From positions 1-53,195 of the forward strand of contig CALGAO010000043.1 of NCBI GenBank assembly GCA_937957685.1: DNA of 53,195 nt, in the 5' to 3' direction. Positions 16,344 through 25,161 of the stretch are shown here, piece after piece. Position 1 is the first letter of the stretch, and every line of letters starts with the position of its first letter. The notes beneath the pieces were generated by a model. It was not told the origin of the DNA, did no database searches, and saw nothing but the letters and a program-made list of their open reading frames with translations. The stretch comes from an uncultured Paenibacillaceae bacterium. GTDB lineage: Bacteria; Bacillota; Bacilli; Paenibacillales; DA-C8. The position numbers and the translations under genes are program-made.

Positions 16344-17957
16344 ATGAAAGCAAAAGCAAAACGCTGGTCGCTGCTGGCGCTGATCGCCATCATGGCATTT
16401 GTCTTCGCAGCCTGCAGCAGTAGTTCCAACAACACGTCGTCTTCGGGCGGCAACAGTGCAAACTCTGGCACGAACTCCGGTTCCTCGAACACCGGAAGCG
16501 GCTCGACGAGCAAGGACAGCATCACCATCGCGATCAACCAGAACTTCCTGACCCTGGACCCGCATAACACGAGCGATACGCACTCCATCACGGCGGTTCG
16601 CACGATGTACGAAGGTCTGGTAGGATTCGACGAGAACATGAACGTCGTTCCTCTCCTCGCTGAGAACTGGGATGTCAGCGAAGACGGGCTCGTCTACACG
16701 TTCCATCTGAGAAGCGGCATCAAGTTCCATGACGGCGCGGACTTCAATGCGGAAGCGGTCAAGCTCAACATCGAGCGCGCGATGAATCCTGACAACAACG
16801 TCAGATTCAGCAGGTTCTTCACGAAGGTCGCCAGCATCGAGACTCCGGATGCCAACACGATCGTCATCACGATGAGCGAACCTTACGCTCCGTTCCTGAA
16901 CAAGATGGCGATGTTCCTGATCATCAGCCCGAATGCGCTCGGCGACGCCGAGAAGCTGGCGCAAGGCGTGGCAGCAGGTACCGGTCCTTACAAGTTCGTT
17001 CAATGGGTATCCGGCGACCGTCTGGATCTCGAGCGCAACGACGAGTACTGGGGAGAAGGTCCGAAGGTCAGCAAGGTTACGTTCAAGCCGGTACCGGAAA
17101 ACGGCGCCCGCATGGCGATGCTGCAAACGGGTGAAGCTGACTTCATCTATCCGTTCCCGACCGAGCAGGTTGAAAAGGCTGAGGGAGATGCCAACATCGT
17201 CCTCGACCGTACAGATTCCACGATCGCACGCTATGTCACGCTCAACATCCTGAAGAAACCGTTCGACGATATTCGCGTTCGCCAGGCGCTGAACCATGCG
17301 ATCGACAAGGACGCATACATCAAGGTTGTCAAATCCGGTCTCGGCACTTATCTGTCCTCGACCATGTCGGCCAAGACGCAATACTACTCCGAGCAACCGC
17401 TGTATGAGTACAATCCGGAGAAGGCGAAGCAATTGCTCGCAGAAGCAGGCTATCCGGACGGCTTCAAGGTAACGCTGTGGGGCGAAAGCGAGTCCGAGAC
17501 GGTCAAGGGCATGCAGTTCATCGCGCAGCAACTGGCTGAAGTCGGCGTAGAAGTCGAAGTGCAGGCTTACGAAGGCGCAACGCTGGGCGATATGGTGTAC
17601 ACTCCGCCTGAAGAAAACAAGGTAGAAATGTGGTACGTCAGCTGGTCTCCTTCTTCCGGCGACGCTGACGGCGCGACAAGATCGCTGTTCCACAGCGACT
17701 ACTGGCCGCCGGCAGGACCTAACACCGCGTTCTACAAGAACGATCAGGTGGATGCATGGATCGATGAAGCCAACGCGACATCGGACACTGCCAAGGCAGC
17801 TGCGATCTACGCGGATATCCAGAAGCAAATCTACGCTGACGCTCCATGGCTCTTCATGGGAGTCGACCAGATCATCTCCGGTAAACGCGCAAATGTTGAA
17901 GGCATCAAGGTATATCCGGACGGCTCGATCAACCTGAGACAAGCAGAACTCAAGTAA
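16344..17957 (+). CDS. Peptide ABC transporter substrate-binding lipoprotein (family 5, DppA/OppA-like)
   Basis: 537 residues, ATG 16344 behind AAGGAG. The signal peptide ends in the lipobox FAACS, followed by a Ser/Asn/Gly-rich tether. The mature part has family 5 solute-binding features: LDPHNTSDTHS, VPLLAENWDVSEDGLVYTFH, FHDGADFNAEAVKLNIERAM, GTGPYKFVQW and the QALNHAIDK region. It captures oligopeptides (or related ligands) outside the membrane for the permease encoded next. A strong hairpin between this gene and the permease genes would raise its mRNA relative to theirs. Confidence 0.92.
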   Translation: MKAKAKRWSLLALIAIMAFVFAACSSSSNNTSSSGGNSANSGTNSGSSNTGSGSTSKDSITIAINQNFLTLDPHNTSDTHSITAVRTMYEGLVGFDENMNVVPLLAENWDVSEDGLVYTFHLRSGIKFHDGADFNAEAVKLNIERAMNPDNNVRFSRFFTKVASIETPDANTIVITMSEPYAPFLNKMAMFLIISPNALGDAEKLAQGVAAGTGPYKFVQWVSGDRLDLERNDEYWGEGPKVSKVTFKPVPENGARMAMLQTGEADFIYPFPTEQVEKAEGDANIVLDRTDSTIARYVTLNILKKPFDDIRVRQALNHAIDKDAYIKVVKSGLGTYLSSTMSAKTQYYSEQPLYEYNPEKAKQLLAEAGYPDGFKVTLWGESESETVKGMQFIAQQLAEVGVEVEVQAYEGATLGDMVYTPPEENKVEMWYVSWSPSSGDADGATRSLFHSDYWPPAGPNTAFYKNDQVDAWIDEANATSDTAKAAAIYADIQKQIYADAPWLFMGVDQIISGKRANVEGIKVYPDGSINLRQAELK

Positions 17958-17990
17958 TACCAGCTGTCATTATCCAGTTGATAAGTGCTC

Positions 17991-18024
17991 GATTAGGCCG
18001 CGCATCATTTCGCGGCCTAATCTT
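17991..18024 (+). terminator. Intra-operon hairpin (partial terminator)
   Basis: 12-bp perfect stem GATTAGGCCGCG with CGCGGCCTAATC and an 8-nt loop, then TTCTATT and, further on, TTTTTT. It lies 33 nt after the binding-protein stop and before the permease start, where attenuation commonly sets excess binding protein. Confidence 0.7.
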
Positions 18025-18056
18025 CTATTAAGCCTTTTTTGAAGGAGGGGTGACAT

Positions 18057-18986
18057 TTGGCGAGATATGCCATACAGCGACTTATCGGTGTAATTCCACT
18101 CTTGTTTATCGTATCCATCGCCGTCTTCATGTTCATCCATCTCATCCCGGGTGATCCGGCGAGGCTCGTGGCCGGCAAGGAAGCGACCTATGATGAGATC
18201 GAAGCCATCCGGACCCATCTGGGACTGGACCTCCCGCTCTGGAAGCAATATCTCAACTATATGAGCGATCTTCTTCGGGGTGAATTCGGCACCTCGCTCA
18301 GCAGCGGTCTTCCGGTCAGTGACATGATCGCGAGCCGTCTGGCACCGACCATATGGCTGACCTTCCTCAGCATGGGATGGGCGCTTGTGATCGGGCTTCT
18401 CGTCGGCATTATCAGCGCCGTGTTCCATAACAAATGGCCGGACTACGTGGGGATGCTCGGCGCGATTTCCTTCCTGTCCATTCCGGGCTTCTGGCTCGGT
18501 CTCGTGTTGATCCAGCTGTTCTCCGTAGAGCTCCGCTGGCTCCCGACGGGAGACCTGGAATCCTGGAAGGGTTACATCCTCCCGTCCTTTACCCTCGGAT
18601 CCGGCATCATGTCGATGATCGCCCGCTATACCCGCTCCTCGATGCTGGAGACGATGAGGATGGAATACGTGCGCACAGCCAGAGCGAAAGGTCTGCGCGA
18701 GAAGATCGTCATCGGGCGGCACGCGCTCCGCAACTCCCTGATCGAGGTCATCACCGTGGCCGGTCTGCAGTTCGGCTTCCTGCTCGGCGGTTCGGTGCTG
18801 GTCGAGACGGTGTTCAGTATACCGGGGCTTGGACGATTGCTCGTCGATTCGATCAATCTGCGCGACTATACGGTCATTCAGGCTTTGCTGTTATTGTTCG
18901 CATTGGAATTTATCATTATTAATCTCATCGTCGACTTGCTGTACGGTGTGATCAATCCGAAGATCCGCTATTCGTCTAATGGGTAA
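18057..18986 (+). CDS. Peptide ABC transporter permease, DppB/OppB type
   Basis: 309 residues from TTG 18057, supported by GGAGGGG 7 nt upstream and the conserved start ARYAIQRLIGVIPLLFIVS. Six membrane segments. The DppB signature LIPGDPARL is at the beginning of the periplasmic loop, and the EAA loop (EYVRTARAKGLREKIVIGRH) contacts the ATPases. It forms the channel with the DppC-type protein whose gene starts 11 nt after this stop. Confidence 0.93.
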   Translation: MARYAIQRLIGVIPLLFIVSIAVFMFIHLIPGDPARLVAGKEATYDEIEAIRTHLGLDLPLWKQYLNYMSDLLRGEFGTSLSSGLPVSDMIASRLAPTIWLTFLSMGWALVIGLLVGIISAVFHNKWPDYVGMLGAISFLSIPGFWLGLVLIQLFSVELRWLPTGDLESWKGYILPSFTLGSGIMSMIARYTRSSMLETMRMEYVRTARAKGLREKIVIGRHALRNSLIEVITVAGLQFGFLLGGSVLVETVFSIPGLGRLLVDSINLRDYTVIQALLLLFALEFIIINLIVDLLYGVINPKIRYSSNG

Positions 18987-18997
18987 GGAGGGATAAG

Positions 18998-19909
18998 ATG
19001 AAAGACCAACCTGTGGCAGGAGGAACCCAAGCTGTCGCTTCGGTTCAGACAGTCGCTCCAACCGGCTTCAAGCAGCGTTTCGGAGCATTCATGCGCAAGT
19101 TTCTGAGACAGAAGACGGCTGTTGCGGCAGCTGTGATTATACTGCTCTTGTTTGTCATCGCCATCATAGGGCCGCTCATCACGCCATATAATCCGAGCAA
19201 GCCCGATTATGACGCGCTGATGGAAGGGCCTTCTGTGAAGCATCTGATGGGAACGGATGAATACGGCCGGGACATCCTGAGCCGGCTCATCTACGGTTCG
19301 AGGCTGTCGCTCTCCGTCAGCCTGAGCGCCGTCATGATCGCGGCAGTGCTCGGCACGGCGCTGGGGCTGCTCGCCGGCTATTACGGCGGCTGGCTCGACC
19401 GTCTCATCATGCGAGGCAGCGACGTGTTGTTCTCATTCCCGGATCTGCTGCTGGCGATCGGCATCGTCGCCATCCTCGGGCCTGGTCTGATCAACGTCGT
19501 GATCGCCGTCGCGGTATTCGGCACACCGTCATTTGCCCGCATCATTCGCAGCGTCACCTTGTCAGCCAAGGAGAATCTGTTCGTCGAAGCCGCTCGTTCG
19601 ATGGGAGCCACCAATGCCCGCATCATCTGGCGGCATATCTTCCCTGAGACGGTGCCGGCCATTATCGTCAACATCTCGATGCGCATCGGCGGCGCGATCC
19701 TCGCGGCTTCGTCACTGAGCTTCCTCGGCATGGGAGCTTCACCGTCGAATCCGGACTGGGGCGCGATGCTCAGCATGGGCCGGGATTATCTGTCCATAGC
19801 GCCGCATATCGTCTATTTCCCGGGTCTCGTGATCTTCCTGACCGTGCTCGCCTTTAATATCTTCGGCGACGGGCTCAGAGACGCGCTGGATCCGAAGATG
19901 AAGAGCTGA
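18998..19909 (+). CDS. Peptide ABC transporter permease, DppC/OppC type
   Basis: 303 residues, ATG 18998 with GGAGGG upstream. A 45-residue N-terminal cytoplasmic tail precedes the first membrane helix. Family features: HLMGTDEYGRDILSRLIYGS at the start of the core, the EAA loop FVEAARSMGATNARIIWRHI, and the ending DGLRDALDPKMK. Partner of the DppB-type protein. Confidence 0.93.
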   Translation: MKDQPVAGGTQAVASVQTVAPTGFKQRFGAFMRKFLRQKTAVAAAVIILLLFVIAIIGPLITPYNPSKPDYDALMEGPSVKHLMGTDEYGRDILSRLIYGSRLSLSVSLSAVMIAAVLGTALGLLAGYYGGWLDRLIMRGSDVLFSFPDLLLAIGIVAILGPGLINVVIAVAVFGTPSFARIIRSVTLSAKENLFVEAARSMGATNARIIWRHIFPETVPAIIVNISMRIGGAILAASSLSFLGMGASPSNPDWGAMLSMGRDYLSIAPHIVYFPGLVIFLTVLAFNIFGDGLRDALDPKMKS

Positions 19910-19923
19910 AGGGAGGGTGTTTC

Positions 19924-20946
19924 ATGACAGAACGATTGCTGGATGTGCAGGGGCTCGTGACGGAGTTCAAGCGCGGCTCCTCACACATACGAGCGGTATC
20001 CGATGTCAGTTTCCATATTAATCGAAGAGAAGTGGTGGGCCTGGTAGGCGAATCAGGCTGCGGCAAGAGCGTCACCTCCTTGTCGCTCATGAGGCTGCTC
20101 AAGGACACGCCGGGGCGGATCAGCGGAGGCAAGGTGCTGTTCGAGGGCAGGGATCTGGTCAAGCTGCCCGAGAAGGAGATGCGCCATATTCGCGGCAACG
20201 AGATCGCGATGATCTTCCAGGAGCCGATGACCTCCTTGAATCCGGTGCTGCGCATCGGCAAGCAGCTTGAGGAGCCGCTCACGGTCCATCTCGGGCTGAG
20301 CCGGAGTCAGGCCAGGGAGCGGGCGATCGATCTGCTGCGCCAGGTCGGCATCCCGCGCGCGGAGGAAGTCATCCATGACTATCCGCACCAGTTGTCCGGC
20401 GGCATGCGGCAGCGCGTCATGATCGCGATTGCGATCGCCTGCAAGCCGAAGCTGCTGATCGCGGACGAACCGACGACCGCGCTGGACGTGACGATCCAGG
20501 CGCAGATCCTTGAGCTGATCCGGAAGCTTCGGGCGGACAACGATATGAGCGTGCTGCTGATCACCCACGACCTGGGGGTCGTCGCCGAGATGTGCGATCG
20601 GGTCATCGTCATGTATGCGGGCCGCGTCGTGGAGGAAGGTACGGTGCAGGAGCTGTTCGCCAATCCGCGCCACCCGTACACGAAGGGCCTGATCCAGTCG
20701 GTGCCGAAGCTCCGGCAGAAGGTCCGCCGCCTCGAGTCGATCCCGGGCAATGTGCCGGATCTGTCTCAGATGCCTCAGGGCTGCAAGTTCGCGCCTCGCT
20801 GCGCCTATGCCACCGAGCGTTGTCACCAGGAGGAGCCGGGGCTGATCGCGGTCGAAGGGTCGACCGGACGCAAGAGCCGATGCTGGCTGGCGAACGAGCA
20901 AACTTGGGAAGAAAGGGGAGCGGTGACCGATGGACAAGCTGGTTGA
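19924..20946 (+). CDS. Peptide ABC transporter ATPase, DppD/OppD type
   Basis: 340 residues, ATG 19924 behind GGGAGGG. Walker A GESGCGKS, Q-loop FQEPMTSLNP, signature LSGGMRQRV, Walker B LLIADEPTTALD and the H-loop THD are all intact. The C-terminal oligopeptide-transporter extension is present with Cys residues (GCKFAPRCAYATERC) that in this family can bind a [4Fe-4S] cluster. Overlaps the next gene by 17 nt, so translation is coupled. Confidence 0.94.
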   Translation: MTERLLDVQGLVTEFKRGSSHIRAVSDVSFHINRREVVGLVGESGCGKSVTSLSLMRLLKDTPGRISGGKVLFEGRDLVKLPEKEMRHIRGNEIAMIFQEPMTSLNPVLRIGKQLEEPLTVHLGLSRSQARERAIDLLRQVGIPRAEEVIHDYPHQLSGGMRQRVMIAIAIACKPKLLIADEPTTALDVTIQAQILELIRKLRADNDMSVLLITHDLGVVAEMCDRVIVMYAGRVVEEGTVQELFANPRHPYTKGLIQSVPKLRQKVRRLESIPGNVPDLSQMPQGCKFAPRCAYATERCHQEEPGLIAVEGSTGRKSRCWLANEQTWEERGAVTDGQAG

Positions 20947-21916
20947 AGTCAAGGGTCTGAAGAAATCGTTTCTGATCCAGAAAGGCCTGGGTGCGAAGCG
21001 GTACCTGCAGGCGGTTAACGATATATCCTTCACGATTCGCAGAGGCGAGACCTTCAGCCTGGTCGGTGAGAGCGGCTGCGGCAAGTCGACGACCGGCCGG
21101 CTCGTGAATCGGCTGCTGACGCCCGACAGCGGGGAGATCTGGTTCGAGGGCAAGGACATCACGAAGCTGTCCGAGCGGGCGATGAGACCGCTGCGCAAGC
21201 ATATGCAGATGGTGTTCCAGGACCCGTATGCCTCGCTGAACCCGCGGATGAAGGTGAAGGATCTCGTGGCGGAGCCGCTCATCATTCATACGAAGCTGAG
21301 CGCCAGGGAGCGGGACATGATGGCGGCGAAGCTGCTGGAGGAAGTCGGCCTCGGCAGCCAGCATGCGGAGCGCTATGTGCATGAGTTCAGCGGCGGTCAG
21401 CGGCAGCGGATCGGCATCGCCAGAGCGCTGTCCGTGAAGCCGAAGCTGATCATCGCGGACGAGCCCGTATCCGCGCTGGACGTCTCCATCCAGTCGCAGG
21501 TGATCAACCTGCTGCAGGATCTGCAGGAGGAGCACGGCCTCGCTTACCTGTTTATCTCGCACGACCTGAGCGTCGTCGAGCACATCAGCGACCGCATCGG
21601 CGTCATGTACCTCGGCTCGCTGGTCGAGACGGCGGACAAGGACACGCTCTACGAGCGTCCGCTGCATCCGTACTCGCAGGCGCTCCTCTCGGCGGTGCCG
21701 GTGCCGGACCCGAACGTGAAGCGGGAGCGGATCATCCTGTCCGGAGATCTGCCAAGCCCGGTCAATCCGCCATCGGGATGCCGGTTCCACACGCGCTGCC
21801 CTTCCTGCATGGAGATCTGCAAGCAGCGTGTGCCGGAGTTCCGCGAGGTGGAGCCGGGACATTATGTGGCCTGTCACCTGTATGATGAGGGCGCACAAGC
21901 TGGTGGGAAATCATGA
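20930..21916 (+). CDS. Peptide ABC transporter ATPase, DppF/OppF type
   Basis: 328 residues, ATG 20930 behind AAGGGGAG. Walker A GESGCGKST, Q-loop FQDPYASLNP, signature FSGGQRQRI, Walker B LIIADEPVSALD. The C-terminal extension carries GCRFHTRCPSCMEICKQ. It pairs with the DppD-type ATPase to power import. Its stop overlaps the aminopeptidase start (ATGA). Confidence 0.94.
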   Translation: MDKLVEVKGLKKSFLIQKGLGAKRYLQAVNDISFTIRRGETFSLVGESGCGKSTTGRLVNRLLTPDSGEIWFEGKDITKLSERAMRPLRKHMQMVFQDPYASLNPRMKVKDLVAEPLIIHTKLSARERDMMAAKLLEEVGLGSQHAERYVHEFSGGQRQRIGIARALSVKPKLIIADEPVSALDVSIQSQVINLLQDLQEEHGLAYLFISHDLSVVEHISDRIGVMYLGSLVETADKDTLYERPLHPYSQALLSAVPVPDPNVKRERIILSGDLPSPVNPPSGCRFHTRCPSCMEICKQRVPEFREVEPGHYVACHLYDEGAQAGGKS

Positions 21917-23385
21917 AGGTGCTGGTGAATGCGGCCGCTGAGGCCGAGGTTCGCGTCATCCCGGCCTATGCCGGGGAACCGTTCCCGCTGCGCTTGCCGG
22001 AGCAAGCGGCGGAGGCGTGTGCGGCCACCTGGCTGTACGGCAGGCAGGCGGACGAAGACGATGTGCTCGTGATCGGGCTTGGGGAGCGCGAACGGTTGAC
22101 GCCGGAGACGATCCGCCGCGCCGCGGGCATCGCGGCGAGGAAGCTGCTGGATGCCGGGCGGAGCAGCGGCCTGCTGATCGCAGGTCCGACGGATGGACAG
22201 GTCGCTCCGTCCAAGGTCGTCGCCGAAGCGGAATGGCTGCAGGCCTGGCTCGAGGGCTGGGCGTTCGGCCAGTATCGTTACGAGGAATATCGCCAGGCCA
22301 CGCGCCTCGGCAGAACAGTGGACCTGCACCTGCGAGCGGAAGATTGGCAGAAGCTGACCGCGGAAGAACTGGAGGCGGTCATTCGCAAGGCGGAGAACCG
22401 GGCTGCGGGCGTGATCCTGACGCGCAACCTGGTGAACGATCCGCCGGAGAAGCTGCATCCGGAGCATCTGGCCAGGTGGCTGGAAGACTATTTCGCCGGA
22501 TCGGATGATGCGGTGCGGGTGCATGTGTATCGCGGCGAGGAGCTCGTCGAACGTCAGATGAACGGGCTGCTCGCGGTGGGGGCAGGAAGCCCGCATGGTC
22601 CGGCACTCGTCGAGATCAACTATGAGAGCGATCCCAGCATGCCGAAGCTCGTGCTGATCGGCAAGGGCGTCACGTTCGACATGGGCGGCATGAATGTGAA
22701 GACGTCGCCGGAAATCAGCGACGCCCGCATGGACATGGGCGGCGCTGCTGCTGTCATCGGCGCCCTGGACATCCTGATCCGGGAGAGGGCGAAGGTGAAT
22801 GTCACCGCGCTCCTGCCGATCGTGGACAACCTGCCGGGAACAAGGGCGATGTTGCCCTCGTCGGTCATCCGCTATCCGAACGGGCTCACCGTCCAGGTGG
22901 CCAACACCGATGGCGAAGGGCGGCTCATCATCGCCGATGCCCTGATCCATGCGGCGTCTCTGGGCGCGAAGCAGGTCATCGACATCGCCACCCTGACCGG
23001 CAATGTCGGCGCCGCGCTCGGCCTTGGACTGGCGGGCATCTGGGGAGACGAGGAGATGACGCGCGAGCTCGTCGACATCGGCAAGCGCAACGGGGAGCTG
23101 CTCTGGCCGATGCCGCTCGTGGACGAGTACGAATCGGCGCTGAAGAGCGATTACGCCGATCTGCGCAACGTCGGGACGAGCCCGATGGCCGGGGCGATCA
23201 TCGCTGCGCTGTTCATACGCCGCTTCGTGACGAAGCCGATGAAGTGGGTGCATATCGATATGGCGGGCACGGTGCAATACAAGACCGATGTCGGCTATTC
23301 GCCGGTCGGAGCGACCGGTTACGGAGCCCGGCTGCTCGCTGATTATGCCGTCAGATACCGGGCACTTACGAGAGGAGATTCATGA
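21913..23385 (+). CDS. Leucyl aminopeptidase, family M17
   Basis: 490 residues, ATG 21913, overlapping the ATPase stop by 4 nt. It is a cytosolic metallo-exopeptidase that frees N-terminal residues from peptides. Two-metal site residues of the family are visible: K251 and D256 (GKGVTFDMGG), D274 (RMDMGGAA), and D333/E335 (NTDGEGRL, catalytic R337). One usual residue differs: NTDAEGRL is NTDGEGRL here. Translational coupling to the peptide importer indicates that imported peptides are its substrates. The next gene overlaps by 4 nt. Confidence 0.93.
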   Translation: MKVLVNAAAEAEVRVIPAYAGEPFPLRLPEQAAEACAATWLYGRQADEDDVLVIGLGERERLTPETIRRAAGIAARKLLDAGRSSGLLIAGPTDGQVAPSKVVAEAEWLQAWLEGWAFGQYRYEEYRQATRLGRTVDLHLRAEDWQKLTAEELEAVIRKAENRAAGVILTRNLVNDPPEKLHPEHLARWLEDYFAGSDDAVRVHVYRGEELVERQMNGLLAVGAGSPHGPALVEINYESDPSMPKLVLIGKGVTFDMGGMNVKTSPEISDARMDMGGAAAVIGALDILIRERAKVNVTALLPIVDNLPGTRAMLPSSVIRYPNGLTVQVANTDGEGRLIIADALIHAASLGAKQVIDIATLTGNVGAALGLGLAGIWGDEEMTRELVDIGKRNGELLWPMPLVDEYESALKSDYADLRNVGTSPMAGAIIAALFIRRFVTKPMKWVHIDMAGTVQYKTDVGYSPVGATGYGARLLADYAVRYRALTRGDS

Positions 23386-24080
23386 TGCTGCTGGAAGTAA
23401 TCGCAACCTGCATGGACGACGCGCTGACCGCGGAAGCCTCCGGAGCGGATCGCCTGGAGCTCATCACGGCGATGACGGAAGGCGGCCTGACACCGGGGAT
23501 CGGCCTGGTGAAGCAAGTGGTGAAGTCGGTGCGCATCCCGGTGATGGTGATGGTGCGCCCGCACAGCCGGTCGTTCGTCTATTCGCAGCATGACATCGCC
23601 ACGATGGCGGGGGAGATTCAGGCGATCGCGGAGACCGGAGCCGCTGGCGTCGTGCTGGGCGCCCTGACCGCGGATGGCAAGATCGACGAGCGGGCGCTTG
23701 AGACGCTTCTGCCGCTCGCTGACGGCATGCAGGTGACGTTTCACAGAGCTTTTGACGAATTGCAAGACCAGTTCGAGGGACTGCGCGTGCTGGCAAGGTA
23801 CCCTCAGATTACTCGCGTGCTTACGTCTGCGGGGGCTGCCAGCGCCGCGGATGCTGCGCAGAAGATGCGGCAGCTGGTGGAAGAGTCGGCAGGCAGTTCG
23901 GTCAGGATTCTGGCCGGAAGCGGCCTCACGCCGGACAATGTGCTCCGGTTTATTGAAGAAACAGGCGTAAGAGAGGTGCATTTTGGATCGGCGGTTCGTT
24001 ATAACCGATCAGGATTGTCTGCGATCGATCCAGTCGTACTGCGAGCACTTGCCGACACACTGCATAAGATCGGGAACTAG
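23382..24080 (+). CDS. cutC: CutC family protein
   Basis: 232 residues, ATG 23382 (or 23385), overlapping the aminopeptidase stop. TIM-barrel CutC fold with LLEVIATCMDDALTAEASGADRLELI, the MVRPHSRSFVYS region, TFHRAFDE and GSGLTPDNVLRF. CutC was named for copper homeostasis, but that role is doubtful in many bacteria, and the gene often sits with sugar or amino-sugar genes. The usual LTSGG is LTSAG here. Position between an aminopeptidase and a ROK kinase suggests a metabolic role in this locus. Confidence 0.88.
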   Translation: MMLLEVIATCMDDALTAEASGADRLELITAMTEGGLTPGIGLVKQVVKSVRIPVMVMVRPHSRSFVYSQHDIATMAGEIQAIAETGAAGVVLGALTADGKIDERALETLLPLADGMQVTFHRAFDELQDQFEGLRVLARYPQITRVLTSAGAASAADAAQKMRQLVEESAGSSVRILAGSGLTPDNVLRFIEETGVREVHFGSAVRYNRSGLSAIDPVVLRALADTLHKIGN

Positions 24081-24102
24081 CATGAGAATCGGGTGAGTGA
24101 TT

Positions 24103-25086
24103 ATGAATGATAGATACGTCGTTGGGATTGATCTGGGCGGAACGAAGATCGCCGCTGCGCTGTTCGATGCGCAGGGCGAGATGGTAAGCCGCGAGCAACG
24201 GGAGACGGCTGGCGCGAGAAGCGCGCAGGACGTGGTGGATCGCATCCTCGGCCTGGTCCGGTCCGTGTCGGGAGGCAGACCCCTGGCCGGCGTCGGGATC
24301 GCTTCTCCCGGCGCGGTCGACACCCGCAACGGGATCGTGCTGCAGGGCACCAATCTGCCGGAGTGGGAGAATGTTCCGCTCAAGTCCTGGCTGGAGCGGA
24401 TTCTCGAGACCGAAGTCCAGGTCGTCAATGACGCGAACGCCGCAGCCTGGGGGGAATACGTGCGCGGCGCGGGCAGGGGTTCCTCCAGCATGATCTATAT
24501 CACGCTGAGCACCGGCATCGGTTCGGGCATCGTGATGGATGGCAAGCTGTTGCTGGGCGCCCACAGCTTCGCAGGCGAGATCGGCCACCACGTGGTGGAT
24601 CCGAGCGGACCTGTCTGCAACTGTGGCGGCAAGGGCTGCTGGGAAGTGTTCGCTTCCGGAACCGCCATCCGGAACAGCGCGCTGGAGAAGATCGCGGAGC
24701 GGACCTCGATCATCGGCCTGCTGGCCAAGCACAGGGGCGAGGAGATTTCCGCACGCCATGTGTTCGAAGCGTATGCGCTGGGCGATGAAGTCGCCATCGA
24801 GGTGATCGATCGCTCGATCCACTACATGGCGATTGGCCTGGCCAATGTGGTGCATACGTTCGATCCGGACCGCATCGTCATCGGCGGAGGGGTCAGCCGG
24901 GCCGGCGATCAGCTGTTCCCGGCGCTCATCGCGAAGACCGAGCAGTTGGTGATGAAGGCGTATCGCGATTCGTTCCGCATCGTGCCTGCAGGACTGCATG
25001 ATGACGTCGGATTGATCGGCGCGGCGGCCCTCTGCGGCCATCTGGACACAGGAACGGCGAAGTCGTACAGCGCAGTCGACCTGTGA
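24103..25086 (+). CDS. ROK-family sugar kinase
   Basis: 327 residues from ATG 24103 (GGGTGA 6 nt upstream; a GTG at 24097 is a weaker alternative). The ATP-binding DLGGTK motif is at residues 10-15 (VVGIDLGGTKIAAALF), the catalytic Asp in VVNDANAAAWGE, the substrate motif GEIGHHVVD, and the zinc cluster CNCGGKGCWE. Unlike the ROK regulator at 14002 it has no DNA-binding domain, so it is a kinase for glucose, N-acetylglucosamine, N-acetylmannosamine or similar. The sugar cannot be decided from sequence. Confidence 0.9.
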   Translation: MNDRYVVGIDLGGTKIAAALFDAQGEMVSREQRETAGARSAQDVVDRILGLVRSVSGGRPLAGVGIASPGAVDTRNGIVLQGTNLPEWENVPLKSWLERILETEVQVVNDANAAAWGEYVRGAGRGSSSMIYITLSTGIGSGIVMDGKLLLGAHSFAGEIGHHVVDPSGPVCNCGGKGCWEVFASGTAIRNSALEKIAERTSIIGLLAKHRGEEISARHVFEAYALGDEVAIEVIDRSIHYMAIGLANVVHTFDPDRIVIGGGVSRAGDQLFPALIAKTEQLVMKAYRDSFRIVPAGLHDDVGLIGAAALCGHLDTGTAKSYSAVDL

Positions 25087-25161
25087 TGAGGTTTATCCTG
25101 GCAATATGATGAAAAATGAAAGATGCTCTCCAAACAAGGAAACTGATGAGGTGATCGCCAC

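Noticed and set aside
20609..21898. Long minus-strand frame opposite the two peptide ATPase genes
   Set aside because: Antisense of well-conserved ATPases; no recognisable motifs.
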